Translations under genes and position numbers: made by a program | Notes under the pieces: generated by a model | Database searches by the model: none | What the model was told of the DNA's origin: nothing | Seen by the model: the letters and a program-made list of their open reading frames with translations, nothing else | Assembly (NCBI RefSeq): GCF_016907315.1 | Contig: NZ_JAFBBS010000001.1 | Coordinates: forward strand, 434,001-498,000 | Length of the DNA stretch: 64,000 bases | Direction of reading: 5' to 3' | DNA from: Microbacterium esteraromaticum | GTDB lineage: Bacteria; Actinomycetota; Actinomycetes; Actinomycetales; Microbacteriaceae | Shown: positions 13,390 through 21,887 of the stretch, piece after piece | Numbering within the stretch: position 1 is the first letter of the stretch | Layout: each line of letters starts with the position of its first letter

Positions 13390-14223
13390 ATGGCACGAGA
13401 GAAGAAGCACCGCTCACGCGGTCGCCGCAGTCCACTCGCCGCTGCCGCCCTGATCGGCGCCGGCCTGCTGCTCACCGGTGGTGTGTACGCCGGAGCATCG
13501 GCTGCGATGGCATCCACCACCGATGCGCAGACCAGCGCGACAGCAGAGCTGACGGTGCAGGACGGCGAGAAGCTGTTCACCGCGAACTGCGCGACCTGCC
13601 ACGGCCTCGACATGCAGGGCACCACCGAGGGCCCGAGCCTCGTCGGCGTCGGTGAGCTCTCCGTCGAGTTCCAGCTGGCCACGGGCCGCATGCCTCTGCA
13701 GATGCAGGGCCCGCAGGCCCCGCAGAAGAAGCCCCAGTTCACCGACGCGCAGATCCGCGCGATGGCCGCGTACGTGCAGAGCGTCGCGCCCGGCCCGAAC
13801 TACCCGCAGGACTGGGTCACCGCCGGCGAGGAGAACCCCGACAACTCGCAGGACGAGGTCGACATCGCACACGGTGCGGAGCTGTTCCGCATCAACTGCG
13901 CCATGTGCCACAACGTCGCCGCCGCTGGTGGCGCTCTGACCGAGGGCAAGTACGCCCCCGCGCTGACCTCGACCAGCCCCCTGCACATCTACGCGGCCAT
14001 GGTCACCGGCCCGCAGAACATGCCGGTCTTCGGCGACATGAACCTGAGCACCGAAGACAAGCGCGACATCATCGCCGCGCTCGTCTACCAGCAGGAGGCC
14101 GTGCAGATCGGCGGCTTCACGCTCGGCTCGCTCGGCCCCGTGTCCGAGGGCCTGTTCATCTGGATCTTCGGAATCGGCGCGCTCGTCGCCCTCACCGTGT
14201 GGATCACGGCGAAGTCCAACTGA
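13390..14223 (+). CDS. qcrC: Cytochrome bc1 complex diheme cytochrome c
   Basis: 277 residues. Two c-type heme sites are present, CATCH at 67-71 and CAMCH at 170-174, so it carries electrons directly from complex III to the aa3 oxidase without a soluble cytochrome c. This is the actinobacterial bcc-aa3 arrangement. An N-terminal hydrophobic segment (residues 15-40) exports the heme domains, and a C-terminal helix (LFIWIFGIGALVALTVWI) anchors them. The ribosome binding site is weak; only 20 bp separate it from ctaE. Confidence 0.97.
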   Translation: MAREKKHRSRGRRSPLAAAALIGAGLLLTGGVYAGASAAMASTTDAQTSATAELTVQDGEKLFTANCATCHGLDMQGTTEGPSLVGVGELSVEFQLATGRMPLQMQGPQAPQKKPQFTDAQIRAMAAYVQSVAPGPNYPQDWVTAGEENPDNSQDEVDIAHGAELFRINCAMCHNVAAAGGALTEGKYAPALTSTSPLHIYAAMVTGPQNMPVFGDMNLSTEDKRDIIAALVYQQEAVQIGGFTLGSLGPVSEGLFIWIFGIGALVALTVWITAKSN

Positions 14224-14259
14224 CGCACTTTCATCGAAGAGTTACGTACGAGGAGCACC

Positions 14260-15339
14260 ATGGCACACGACGACGACACGCAGGCTCTTGAGAGGGCCTA
14301 CCAGCCCTCGCGGGGGCTGGGCGTCGCAGTCAGCGATCCTGCGGAGAACCCGGGACTGCCGCCACACCGTGAGCGGATGACCGACAAGGACCCGCGCGCC
14401 GAGAAGGCTGCGGTCCGCACGGTCTACACCCTGTTCTACCTGTCGCTCGCTGGCAGCATCTGGGCGGTCGCCGCATACATGCTGTTCCCGATCGAGAGCG
14501 GCCTGGCGATCGACATCCGCCACAACAACATGTACATCGGCATCGGCATCGCATTCGCGCTGCTGGCGCTCGGCATCGGCGCGATCCACTGGTCGAAGGC
14601 GCTCATGTCCGACAAGGAGTACATCGAGCACCGCCACCCCACTCGCGGCAAGGACCTCACCCGCGAAGCGGCGGTCAAGGCGTTCTCGGATGCGAACGAC
14701 GACTCGGGTTTCGGTCGCCGCACCGTCATCCGCAACTCGCTGATCGCCGCGGTCATCGCGTCGATCCTTCCCGGGGTCACGCTGTTCCGCGGTCTCGCAC
14801 CGCACAACAACTCGCACGGCAACCCGATCGCGGGCGACCCGGTGGCGCTGCTCAAGCACACCATGTGGGAGAAGGGCATGCGCCTGGCCCGCGACCCGGA
14901 GGGCACGCCCATCCGCGCCGCGGACGTCACCCTCGGCTCCGCCTTCCACGTGATCCCCGAGCCCCTCGCCGAGCTCGGTCACCACGACGGCTACATGGAG
15001 GAGAAGGCCAAGGCCATCGTGCTCCTCATGCGTCTGCGTCCCGAGCAGCTCATCGAGGCCGAGGATCGCAAGGACTGGTCGTACGACGGCATCGTCGCGT
15101 ACTCCAAGGTCTGCACCCACGTCGGCTGCCCCGTCGCCCTGTACGAGCAGCAGACCCATCACCTGCTGTGCCCGTGCCACCAGTCGCAGTTCGACGTCAC
15201 GGACCACGCCAAGGTCATCTTCGGCCCGGCCGCCCGCCCGCTGCCGCAGCTGCCCATCGCCGTCGACGATGAGGGCTACCTCATCGCGCAGCGCGACTTC
15301 ACCGAACCCGTCGGCCCGAGCTTCTGGGAGCGTCATTGA
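14260..15339 (+). CDS. qcrA: Cytochrome bc1 complex Rieske iron-sulfur subunit
   Basis: 359 residues. Accepts an electron from menaquinol and passes it to QcrC. Three membrane helices (about 54-76, 91-110 and 156-177) replace the single one of mitochondrial Rieske proteins, as usual in actinobacteria. The 2Fe-2S ligands are C285, H287, C304 and H307 in CTHVGC and CPCH, with C290 and C306 able to form the stabilising disulfide. GAGGAG stands 6 nt before the ATG. Confidence 0.97.
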   Translation: MAHDDDTQALERAYQPSRGLGVAVSDPAENPGLPPHRERMTDKDPRAEKAAVRTVYTLFYLSLAGSIWAVAAYMLFPIESGLAIDIRHNNMYIGIGIAFALLALGIGAIHWSKALMSDKEYIEHRHPTRGKDLTREAAVKAFSDANDDSGFGRRTVIRNSLIAAVIASILPGVTLFRGLAPHNNSHGNPIAGDPVALLKHTMWEKGMRLARDPEGTPIRAADVTLGSAFHVIPEPLAELGHHDGYMEEKAKAIVLLMRLRPEQLIEAEDRKDWSYDGIVAYSKVCTHVGCPVALYEQQTHHLLCPCHQSQFDVTDHAKVIFGPAARPLPQLPIAVDDEGYLIAQRDFTEPVGPSFWERH

Positions 15340-17147
15340 GCACCGCAACTCTTAAAGAGGACAACAAGCAGAAGCCCCTGGGCGGACGCTTCATCGGCGC
15401 GACGGCGAACTACCTCGACGAGCGCACCAGCATGTCCGGCTTCGTCAAGGAGCTCGGTCGCAAGATCTTCCCCGACCACTGGTCGTTCATGCTGGGTGAG
15501 ATCGCACTGTGGGCGTTCGTGGCCGTGTTCCTCTCGGGCACGTTCCTGACGTTCTTCTTCCAGGCGTCGATGGCGCCCACGCACTACACCGGCGCCTACG
15601 CTCCGCTACGTGGCGTCGAGATGACGGCCGCCTTCGAGTCCGCGCTCCGCATCTCGTGGGACATCCGCGGTGGCCTCCTGGTGCGCCAGATCCACCACTG
15701 GGCGGCTCTCGTGTTCATCGCGGGCATCGGCATCCACATGCTGCGCGTGTTCTTCACGGGCGCATTCCGCAAGCCTCGCGAGCTCAACTGGGTGATCGGG
15801 TTCGTGCTGTTCATCCTCGCTCTGGCCGAGGGCTTCACGGGCTACTCGCTGCCTGACGACCTGCTCTCGGGCAACGGTCTGCGCATCATCGACGGCATGA
15901 TCAAGGGCCTCCCGCTGATCGGAACCTGGACCTCGTTCCTCATCTTCGGCGGCGAGTTCCCCGGTGACGACATCGTCGGACGCCTCTACACGATGCACAT
16001 CCTGCTGCTTCCGCTGCTGGTCATCGGCATGATCGTCCTGCACCTCATGCTGATGATCGTGAACAAGCACACCCAGTTCGCAGGCCCCGGCCGCACGAAC
16101 GACAACGTGGTCGGCTACCCGATGATGCCGGTCTACATGTCGAAGATGGGCGGCTTCTTCTTCATCGTCTTCGGCGTGATCGTGCTGATCGCCTCGTTCT
16201 TCCAGATCCTCCCGTTCTGGGACTACGGCCCCTACGACCCGTCTCCGATCTCGGCCGGTACCCAGCCTGACTGGTACATCGGCTTCGCGGACGGCGCCCT
16301 GCGTCTCGCTCCCCCGCACCTCGATGTCCCGCTCGGCAACTTCACGCTGTCGCTCGGCATCGTGATCCCGGTGCTCGTGCTCGGTCTGTTCATCGTCGCC
16401 GTGGCGCTGTACCCGTTCATCGAGGCATGGATCACCGGCGACAAGCGCGAGCACCACCTCGCCGACCGTCCGCGCAACGCTCCGACCCGCACTGCGATCG
16501 GCGTCGCCGGCATGATCTTCTACGCCGTGCTGTGGGCTGCCGCCTCGTCGGACCTGATGGCCACCCACTTCATGCTGACGATGGAGGGCGTGATCCACGC
16601 GCTCCAGGCTCTGCTGTTCGTCGGACCGATCCTCGGATACTTCGTCACGAAGCGCATCTGCATCGCGCTTCAGAAGAAGGACCGTGAGATCGTGCTGCAC
16701 GGCTATGAGTCGGGCCGCATCGTCCGCCTGCCCGGTGGCGAGTTCATCGAGGTGCACCAGCCGGTCGACGTGTACGACCGCTGGAAGCTCATCGACTACA
16801 CGACCTACGAGCCGCTCGTCGTTCGCCCGAACGCGAAGGGTCGTATCCCGTGGCACGAGAACCTGCGCAGCTCGATCTCGCGCTGGTTCTACGAGGACCG
16901 CCTCCAGCCGCTGACCCAGGCCGAGATCGTCGCTGCAGACGCGCATCAGCACCACACGCTGGCGCACGACGAGGAGATCGAGGCAGCGGAGATCGCGGGT
17001 GCTCACGAGCGCGCCGGTGTCACCTCCGACGACCAGATCGCTCCGGCTGACCTGCACGTCGGTGAGACGCCGAACACACCGAGCTCGGTGATCGCCAAGG
17101 AGCCGGCCAAGCCGCGCAAGCGCAAGAAGTCGGAGGACGGCGAGTAA
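15336..17147 (+). CDS. qcrB: Cytochrome bc1 complex cytochrome b subunit
   Basis: 603 residues. Holds two b hemes and the menaquinol oxidation and reduction sites. Heme-binding histidines lie in RQIHHWAA...IHMLR and in the helix around HILLLPLLVIGMIVLH; the quinone-site motif appears as PYDPSP. After the core, about 170 hydrophilic residues form the C-terminal extension seen in actinobacterial QcrB. Translation starts at a TTG whose TGA overlaps the qcrA stop (TTGA), with GGGAG just upstream, so the two are coupled. Confidence 0.96.
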   Translation: MSTATLKEDNKQKPLGGRFIGATANYLDERTSMSGFVKELGRKIFPDHWSFMLGEIALWAFVAVFLSGTFLTFFFQASMAPTHYTGAYAPLRGVEMTAAFESALRISWDIRGGLLVRQIHHWAALVFIAGIGIHMLRVFFTGAFRKPRELNWVIGFVLFILALAEGFTGYSLPDDLLSGNGLRIIDGMIKGLPLIGTWTSFLIFGGEFPGDDIVGRLYTMHILLLPLLVIGMIVLHLMLMIVNKHTQFAGPGRTNDNVVGYPMMPVYMSKMGGFFFIVFGVIVLIASFFQILPFWDYGPYDPSPISAGTQPDWYIGFADGALRLAPPHLDVPLGNFTLSLGIVIPVLVLGLFIVAVALYPFIEAWITGDKREHHLADRPRNAPTRTAIGVAGMIFYAVLWAAASSDLMATHFMLTMEGVIHALQALLFVGPILGYFVTKRICIALQKKDREIVLHGYESGRIVRLPGGEFIEVHQPVDVYDRWKLIDYTTYEPLVVRPNAKGRIPWHENLRSSISRWFYEDRLQPLTQAEIVAADAHQHHTLAHDEEIEAAEIAGAHERAGVTSDDQIAPADLHVGETPNTPSSVIAKEPAKPRKRKKSEDGE

Positions 17148-17160
17148 CCCGCACTCCCCC

Positions 17161-17202
17161 ACGAACGAGGGCCCGTCCGTTATCGGACGGGCCCTCGTTC
17201 GT
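17161..17202 (+). terminator. Strong hairpin after qcrB
   Basis: Perfect 19-bp stem with a TTAT loop, 13 bp after the qcrB stop, ending the ctaE-qcrCAB transcript. The following bases are only mildly T-rich. Confidence 0.85.
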
Positions 17203-17227
17203 CTTCCGGCGTTGCTACGGTGGAGTC

Positions 17228-17755
17228 ATGTCGTCCTTCGTCGTCCGCACCGCTCGCGAGACCGACGCGGAGCGGATCGCCCTGATCGAAGCGGAAGCGG
17301 ATCAGATGCTGGTCGCGCTGTTCCAGGCCGATGACTGGCCGGCACCCGACAGCGCAGCCCACCGTCTCATGCTGCCTGGCGCTGTACTCGTCGGCGAATC
17401 GCGGTCGGGCGAGGTCGCCGGGTTCGCGCATCTGCTCGAGGTCGACGGACATGCGCACCTCGAGCAGGTCTCCGTGCTCCCCCGGTTCGGCCGCCGCGGG
17501 CTCGGCCGGATGCTGGTGACCTCAGCCCTGCATGAGGCCGCTGCCCGCGGTCATCGCGAGGTGACGTTGCGCACGTACGCGGATGTGCCGTGGAACGCGC
17601 CGTTCTACACGACCTGCGGATTCGTTGAGACAGAGCCCGACAGCGCCTTTCTGACAGGGCTGCTCGACGTCGAAGAGCGTCTCCGCCTCTCTATGCACGG
17701 CCGCCGGCTCCAGATGACCTCGCCAGTCCCGTCCCCGGACGTCACGAGTGGCTGA
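17228..17755 (+). CDS. GNAT-family N-acetyltransferase
   Basis: 175 residues. The central motif FGRRGLGRMLVTSALHEAAARG is the acetyl-CoA binding segment and LRTYADVPWNAPFYTTCGF is the C-terminal beta-bulge region. The acceptor substrate is unknown. TACGGT (17216-17221) lies 6 nt before the ATG, so it probably has its own leaderless promoter after the qcrB terminator. Confidence 0.85.
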   Translation: MSSFVVRTARETDAERIALIEAEADQMLVALFQADDWPAPDSAAHRLMLPGAVLVGESRSGEVAGFAHLLEVDGHAHLEQVSVLPRFGRRGLGRMLVTSALHEAAARGHREVTLRTYADVPWNAPFYTTCGFVETEPDSAFLTGLLDVEERLRLSMHGRRLQMTSPVPSPDVTSG

Positions 17756-17785
17756 GCTCGGCGAGGCACGCAGTAGCCTGTGACC

Positions 17786-18205
17786 ATGATCGATCGACAG
17801 GAGTTCTTCTCCGCCAAGCTTCAGTACGAGACCGACCCGAGCGACGTGTACGCCGCGCAGAAGACGGCAGCTCCGATCGTGATCGTCGATGTCCGGTCCG
17901 ATGAGGCGTGGGCCCAGGGTCGCATCGCCGGCGCCGTGCACATGCACTACAGCGAGATCGCAGCGCGCGCACCCGTGGAGATCCCGCAGGACGCGGAGGT
18001 CGTCGTGTACTGCTGGAGCCCCGGTTGCAATGCGGGCGCAAAAGGCGCGCTCGAGTTTGCCAAGCTCGGCTACTCGGCCCGCGAGATGATCGGTGGCTTC
18101 GAGTACTGGGTGCGCGAGGGGTATCCGGTCGCCGACCACGACGGTGTCCATCGTCGCCCGATCGACCCGCTCACGGGCGTGCCACGTGTGCGCACGCGAG
18201 CCTGA
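17786..18205 (+). CDS. Rhodanese-like domain protein
   Basis: 139 residues, one rhodanese domain. The substrate-binding strand IVDVRSDEAWAQGRIAGAVH and the active-site loop YCWSPGCNAGA are readable; the loop holds two cysteines (CWSPGC), either of which could be the persulfide carrier. Sulfur-transfer activity is likely but the physiological acceptor is unknown. The ATG at 17786 follows TAGCCT by 6 nt. Confidence 0.85.
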   Translation: MIDRQEFFSAKLQYETDPSDVYAAQKTAAPIVIVDVRSDEAWAQGRIAGAVHMHYSEIAARAPVEIPQDAEVVVYCWSPGCNAGAKGALEFAKLGYSAREMIGGFEYWVREGYPVADHDGVHRRPIDPLTGVPRVRTRA

Positions 18206-18222
18206 CGGCGCCCCTGGCACGG

Positions 18223-18256
18223 CGAAGGCCCCCTGGATGGTTCCAGGGGGCCTTCG
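18223..18256. terminator. Bidirectional hairpin between the rhodanese gene and ctaF
   Basis: 15-bp perfect stem (CGAAGGCCCCCTGGA and its complement) around a 4-nt loop, between two convergent genes. It can serve both transcripts. Confidence 0.8.
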
Positions 18257-18271
18257 TGTGTACCGGAAGCG

Positions 18272-18694
18272 TCAGCGCGCGAAGTGGCCGCGGTAGTACT
18301 CGTACACCCAGCCGACGATCGCCACGAGGAAGATCGCGAAGCCGATCGGGAGCAGGAAGTGACCGACCGCGAGACCGAGCAGGAACACCGCCGCGGAACC
18401 GGCGAGAACCAGCGGCCACCACGACCACGGAGAGAACTCGCCGAGCTCGGGGTCTCCGTCGTCGATGTCTGCCGTCAGCACGTCTTCAGGCAGCTCGCCG
18501 CCCTGCGCCTTGTAGGTGCGGTGCAGGTACACCGCGATCATGGCGCTCATGAAGGCGACGAACAGCAGGGCCACCGTGCCCACCCATTCCACGTAGCCAT
18601 GGAAGGGGTCTACCAGGTTCCAGACGGTGTAGATGGCGGCAGCGATCGTGAAGAACACGACCAGGATCCACCACAGGATGACGTTGCTGCGCAT
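18272..18694 (-). CDS. ctaF: Cytochrome aa3 oxidase subunit IV (actinobacterial type)
   Basis: 140 residues with four predicted membrane helices (about 5-25, 36-56, 91-110, 112-132) joined by an acidic loop (residues 68-85). This is the small subunit IV found in the actinobacterial oxidase. It starts 3 bp after the ctaD stop and ends the ctaC-ctaD-ctaF operon. Confidence 0.93.
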   Translation of the reverse strand: MRSNVILWWILVVFFTIAAAIYTVWNLVDPFHGYVEWVGTVALLFVAFMSAMIAVYLHRTYKAQGGELPEDVLTADIDDGDPELGEFSPWSWWPLVLAGSAAVFLLGLAVGHFLLPIGFAIFLVAIVGWVYEYYRGHFAR

Positions 18695-18697
18695 GAC

Positions 18698-20422
18698 TTA
18701 CTTGACCTCTCCCGCTGCGACACCGACCGGGTGCTCAGCGGCCTCCGGGTGGTTCAGATCGAATGCCGGACGCTCGCTGCGGATGCGCGGAATCGATGTG
18801 AAGTTATGACGCGGGGGCGGGCACGAGGTCGCCCACTCGAGCGATGCGCCGTAACCCCACGGGTCGTTGACGGTGACCTTCGGAGCCTTGCGGGCCGTGA
18901 TCCACACGTTCAGGAAGAACGGCAGCATCGATGCGCCCAGGATGATGGCACCGATCGTGGAGACCTGGTTGCCCCACTCCCAGTTGTCGTACGAGGAGTA
19001 GTCGGCGTAACGACGCGGCATGCCGTCGACGCCCAGCCAGTGCTGCACGAGGAACGTCATGTGGAAGCCGATGAACAGCATCCAGAAGTGGATGTAGCCG
19101 AGACGCTCGTTGAGCATGCGCCCGGTCCACTTCGGCCACCAGAAGTAGAAGCCGGCGAACATCGCGAAGACGACTGTTCCGAAGACCACGTAGTGGAAGT
19201 GGGCGACGACGAAGTACGAGTCGCTGAGGTGGAAGTCCAGCGGCGGCGCCGCGAGGATCACACCGGTCAGACCGCCGAACACGAACGACACGAGGAATCC
19301 GAGGGCGAAGACCATCGGCGTCTCGAACGTGATCGAGCCGCGCCACATGGTTCCGATCCAGTTGAAGATCTTCACACCGGTCGGGACCGCGATGAGCATC
19401 GTCATCAGGGCGAAGAACGGCAGCAGGACACCACCGGTCACGTACATGTGGTGAGCCCAGACGGCCACCGAGAGCGAGGCGATCGCGATGGCCGCGTAGA
19501 CCAGCGTCTTGTACCCGAAGATCGGCTTTCGGCTGAACACCGGGAAGATCTCGGAGACGATGCCGAAGAACGGCAGCGCGATGATGTACACCTCGGGGTG
19601 ACCGAAGAACCAGAACAGGTGCTGCCACAGCAGCACGCCGCCGTTGGCCACGTCGTAGACGTGCGATCCGAGAACGCGGTCGGCTGCGGCGGCCAGGATG
19701 GCTGCCGCGAGCACCGGGAACGCCATCAGGATCAGCAGGCTGGTGATCAGCGTGTTCCACGAGAAGATCGGCATGCGCCACATGGTCATACCGGGCGCGC
19801 GCATCGTGATGATCGTGGTGATGAAGTTCACGGCACCGAGGATCGTGCCGAAGCCCGACAGGCCGAGGCCCAGCATCCAGAGGTTGCCACCCACACCGGG
19901 CGAGAACGACGAGTTGGCGAGCGGCTGGTATGCGAACCATCCGAACGACGCGGCACCCTGCGGGGTGAGGAAGCCGGCGACGGCCATGACCGAGCCGAAC
20001 GTGAACAGCCAGAAGGCGAACGCGTTCAGACGCGGGAAGGCGACGTCAGGAGCTCCGAGCTGCAGGGGCAGGATCGCGTTGGCGAAGCCGGCGAACAGCG
20101 GCGTCGCGAACATCAGCAGCATGATCGTGCCGTGCATCGTGAACAGCTGGTTGTACTGCTCCTTCGTCGGCACGATCTGCATGCCGGGAGCGAAGAGCTC
20201 TGCGCGGATGATCAGCGCCATCACGCCGCCGAGCAGGAAGAACAGCACCGAGGCGATCAGATACATGTACCCGATCGTCTTGTGGTCGGTGGAGGTGATC
20301 CACTTGACGATGATGTTGCCCTTCTCCTCCACACGGGAAGAGGTGAGCAGAGCCGCCTGACGAGGAGGCAGGGTGGTCGGACGAGCGCCCGGCACCGTGG
20401 TGGGTTCAGCTGTGGTGGTCAT
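18698..20422 (-). CDS. ctaD: Cytochrome aa3 oxidase subunit I
   Basis: 574 residues, the catalytic subunit. Low-spin heme a ligand His97 lies in FTMHGTIML; the CuB/cross-linked segment reads HPEVY (in FFGHPEVYI), and the heme a/a3 ligand pair is in AHFHYVV. About twelve membrane helices are present. It reduces oxygen at the heme a3-CuB centre and pumps protons. Only 3 bp separate it from ctaC and from ctaF. A C-terminal hydrophilic tail of about 50 residues is normal for actinobacteria. Confidence 0.98.
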   Translation of the reverse strand: MTTTAEPTTVPGARPTTLPPRQAALLTSSRVEEKGNIIVKWITSTDHKTIGYMYLIASVLFFLLGGVMALIIRAELFAPGMQIVPTKEQYNQLFTMHGTIMLLMFATPLFAGFANAILPLQLGAPDVAFPRLNAFAFWLFTFGSVMAVAGFLTPQGAASFGWFAYQPLANSSFSPGVGGNLWMLGLGLSGFGTILGAVNFITTIITMRAPGMTMWRMPIFSWNTLITSLLILMAFPVLAAAILAAAADRVLGSHVYDVANGGVLLWQHLFWFFGHPEVYIIALPFFGIVSEIFPVFSRKPIFGYKTLVYAAIAIASLSVAVWAHHMYVTGGVLLPFFALMTMLIAVPTGVKIFNWIGTMWRGSITFETPMVFALGFLVSFVFGGLTGVILAAPPLDFHLSDSYFVVAHFHYVVFGTVVFAMFAGFYFWWPKWTGRMLNERLGYIHFWMLFIGFHMTFLVQHWLGVDGMPRRYADYSSYDNWEWGNQVSTIGAIILGASMLPFFLNVWITARKAPKVTVNDPWGYGASLEWATSCPPPRHNFTSIPRIRSERPAFDLNHPEAAEHPVGVAAGEVK

Positions 20423-20425
20423 GGC

Positions 20426-21319
20426 TTACTCCTCTTCCTCGGGGTGCGTGCTGGCGCCGTTCCCGGGGAGATTGCTGAGTCTGTCGTAGGCGTCGGTGAT
20501 GTCGCCCGTGTTGCCCTGCTCGCGCAGGTCCTCGATGTATGCGTCGTACTCGTCCTGCTCGACGACCTTCACGTTGAAGAGCATCATCGAGTGGTACTCG
20601 CCGCAGAGCTCGGCGCACTTGCCGTCGTACTCGCCGACGCGCTCCGGGATGAAGGACCAGGAGTTGTCCTTGCCGATGTACATGTCCTTCTTGTAGAGGA
20701 AGTCGATGATCCAGAAGGAGTGGATCACGTCCCGCGACTGCAGATCGATCGTGACCTTCTTGCCGACCGGAAGCACCAGCGTCGGCAGCTTCTCGCGGTC
20801 GATGTCGCCGGCCTCGTCGGGGTCGGCCTGGACGCCCATGGTCCACACGGCGTCCTCTTCGTCCTCAGCGCCGTACTGGAAGTCCCAGGCCCACTGCTTG
20901 GCGATCGCGGTGATCTCGACGTCGGGGTCATCCCACTGCGTCTCGATCGCGGTCTGGTCGCGGGCCGTGAAGAAGAACATGCCCAGCACGAGGATCAGCG
21001 GGATCACCGTGTAGAGGATCTCGATCGGCATGTTGTAGCGCAGCTGGACCGGGAGCCCGGTCTGCCCTGCGCGGCGGCGGTACATGACGAGCGCCCAGGC
21101 CATGAGGGCCCAGGTGATGACACCCACGGCCAGCAGGACGACCCAGGACGTGACCCACAGGCCCGAGACCGTCTCGGTCTGGTTGGTCGTGGGGGTGCCG
21201 TCTTCGACGAAGCCCGGAAGGAATCCATTGAGTTCGGTGGGAGTACATCCCGCCAGGGCCACAGCTGCCGCTGCTCCCAGCGGGAGCGCGGCCCAACGAA
21301 GGCGGCGTTTCGAGGGCAC
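20426..21319 (-). CDS. ctaC: Cytochrome aa3 oxidase subunit II (lipoprotein, CuA)
   Basis: 297 residues. The signal peptide ends in the lipobox LAGC (residues 22-25), so C25 is probably lipidated. Two membrane helices precede a cupredoxin domain whose CuA ligands are in CAELCGEYHSMM. It receives electrons from the QcrC hemes. It starts with GTG, with AAAGG just upstream. It opens ctaC-ctaD-ctaF, which runs toward ctaE-qcrCAB. Confidence 0.97.
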   Translation of the reverse strand: MPSKRRLRWAALPLGAAAAVALAGCTPTELNGFLPGFVEDGTPTTNQTETVSGLWVTSWVVLLAVGVITWALMAWALVMYRRRAGQTGLPVQLRYNMPIEILYTVIPLILVLGMFFFTARDQTAIETQWDDPDVEITAIAKQWAWDFQYGAEDEEDAVWTMGVQADPDEAGDIDREKLPTLVLPVGKKVTIDLQSRDVIHSFWIIDFLYKKDMYIGKDNSWSFIPERVGEYDGKCAELCGEYHSMMLFNVKVVEQDEYDAYIEDLREQGNTGDITDAYDRLSNLPGNGASTHPEEEE

Positions 21320-21384
21320 GATGCACCTTTCAGATCTCGGACAGGAGCAGACTCAAGTCTAGGGCAACCTCACACGCGATTCAT

Positions 21385-21403
21385 GCCAACCACGCAGGTT
21401 GGC
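21385..21403. terminator. Short hairpin after erpA
   Basis: GCCAACC and GGTTGGC form a 7-bp stem around a 5-nt loop between erpA and ctaC. No U-tract follows; it is a weak candidate. Confidence 0.35.
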
Positions 21404-21408
21404 GCGCC

Positions 21409-21777
21409 TCAGTGGAAGCTGTCGCCGCAGGCGCAGCTGCCCGCAGCATTGGGGTTGTCGATCGTGAACCCCTGCTCCGAGATGGTGTCCTTGAAGTCGA
21501 TCGACGCCCCGTCGAGGTACGGGACGCTCATGTTGTCGATGATGACCTCGACTCCGTCGAAGTCGACGGTCTCGTCGCCCTCGAGGTACCGCTCGTCGAA
21601 GTACAGCTGGTAGATCAGACCCGAGCATCCGCCGGGCTGCACGGCCACACGGAGGCGCAGGTCGTCGCGACCCTCCTGCTCGAGCAGGCTCTTCACCTTG
21701 AGAGCTGCGGCATCGGTCAGCGAGACGCCGTGGGCGGGGGCGGCGGTGGGCTCTGAGGTCAGGGTGGTGTCGCTCAT
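21409..21777 (-). CDS. erpA: Iron-sulfur cluster insertion protein (HesB/IscA/ErpA family)
   Basis: 122 residues. A-type carrier that passes Fe-S clusters to target enzymes. The three conserved cysteines are C51 (GGCSGL), C115 and C117 (SCACGDSF). The ATG at 21777 is preferred over one 15 nt upstream because AAGGAG stands 7-8 nt before it. The leader is about 45 nt from a TAGAAT -10 (21823-21828), which directly abuts a large dyad element. Confidence 0.93.
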   Translation of the reverse strand: MSDTTLTSEPTAAPAHGVSLTDAAALKVKSLLEQEGRDDLRLRVAVQPGGCSGLIYQLYFDERYLEGDETVDFDGVEVIIDNMSVPYLDGASIDFKDTISEQGFTIDNPNAAGSCACGDSFH

Positions 21778-21822
21778 CTCAACTCCTTGCAACGGGCAGC
21801 GCGGTCTCGCTGCTCGTGCTCG

Positions 21823-21828
21823 ATTCTA
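21823..21828 (-). promoter_or_regulatory. -10 element of erpA
   Basis: TAGAAT on the minus strand. The -35 region would fall inside the neighbouring inverted repeat (21829-21883). Confidence 0.5.
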
Positions 21829-21883
21829 CCGCCGCGGATGTCCGCGGGGCCGCGCTTCGCAGCCTCGCGGACGTCCGCGGCGG
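21829..21883 (-). repeat. Large inverted repeat made of two dyads, between the M20 peptidase gene and erpA
   Basis: 18-bp arms (21829-21846 and 21866-21883) with one mismatch and a 19-nt loop. Each arm is itself palindromic: CCGCGGATGTCCGCGG and CGCGGACGTCCGCG, centres 33 bp apart. It starts 5 bp after the peptidase stop, so it may be a terminator. It also covers the erpA -35 region, so it may be an operator. Confidence 0.7.
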
Positions 21884-21887
21884 AGGC

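Noticed and set aside
18284..21613. Plus-strand open frame of about 1100 codons opposite ctaFDC
   Set aside because: Same antisense effect; the oxidase subunits on the minus strand have intact metal-binding motifs.
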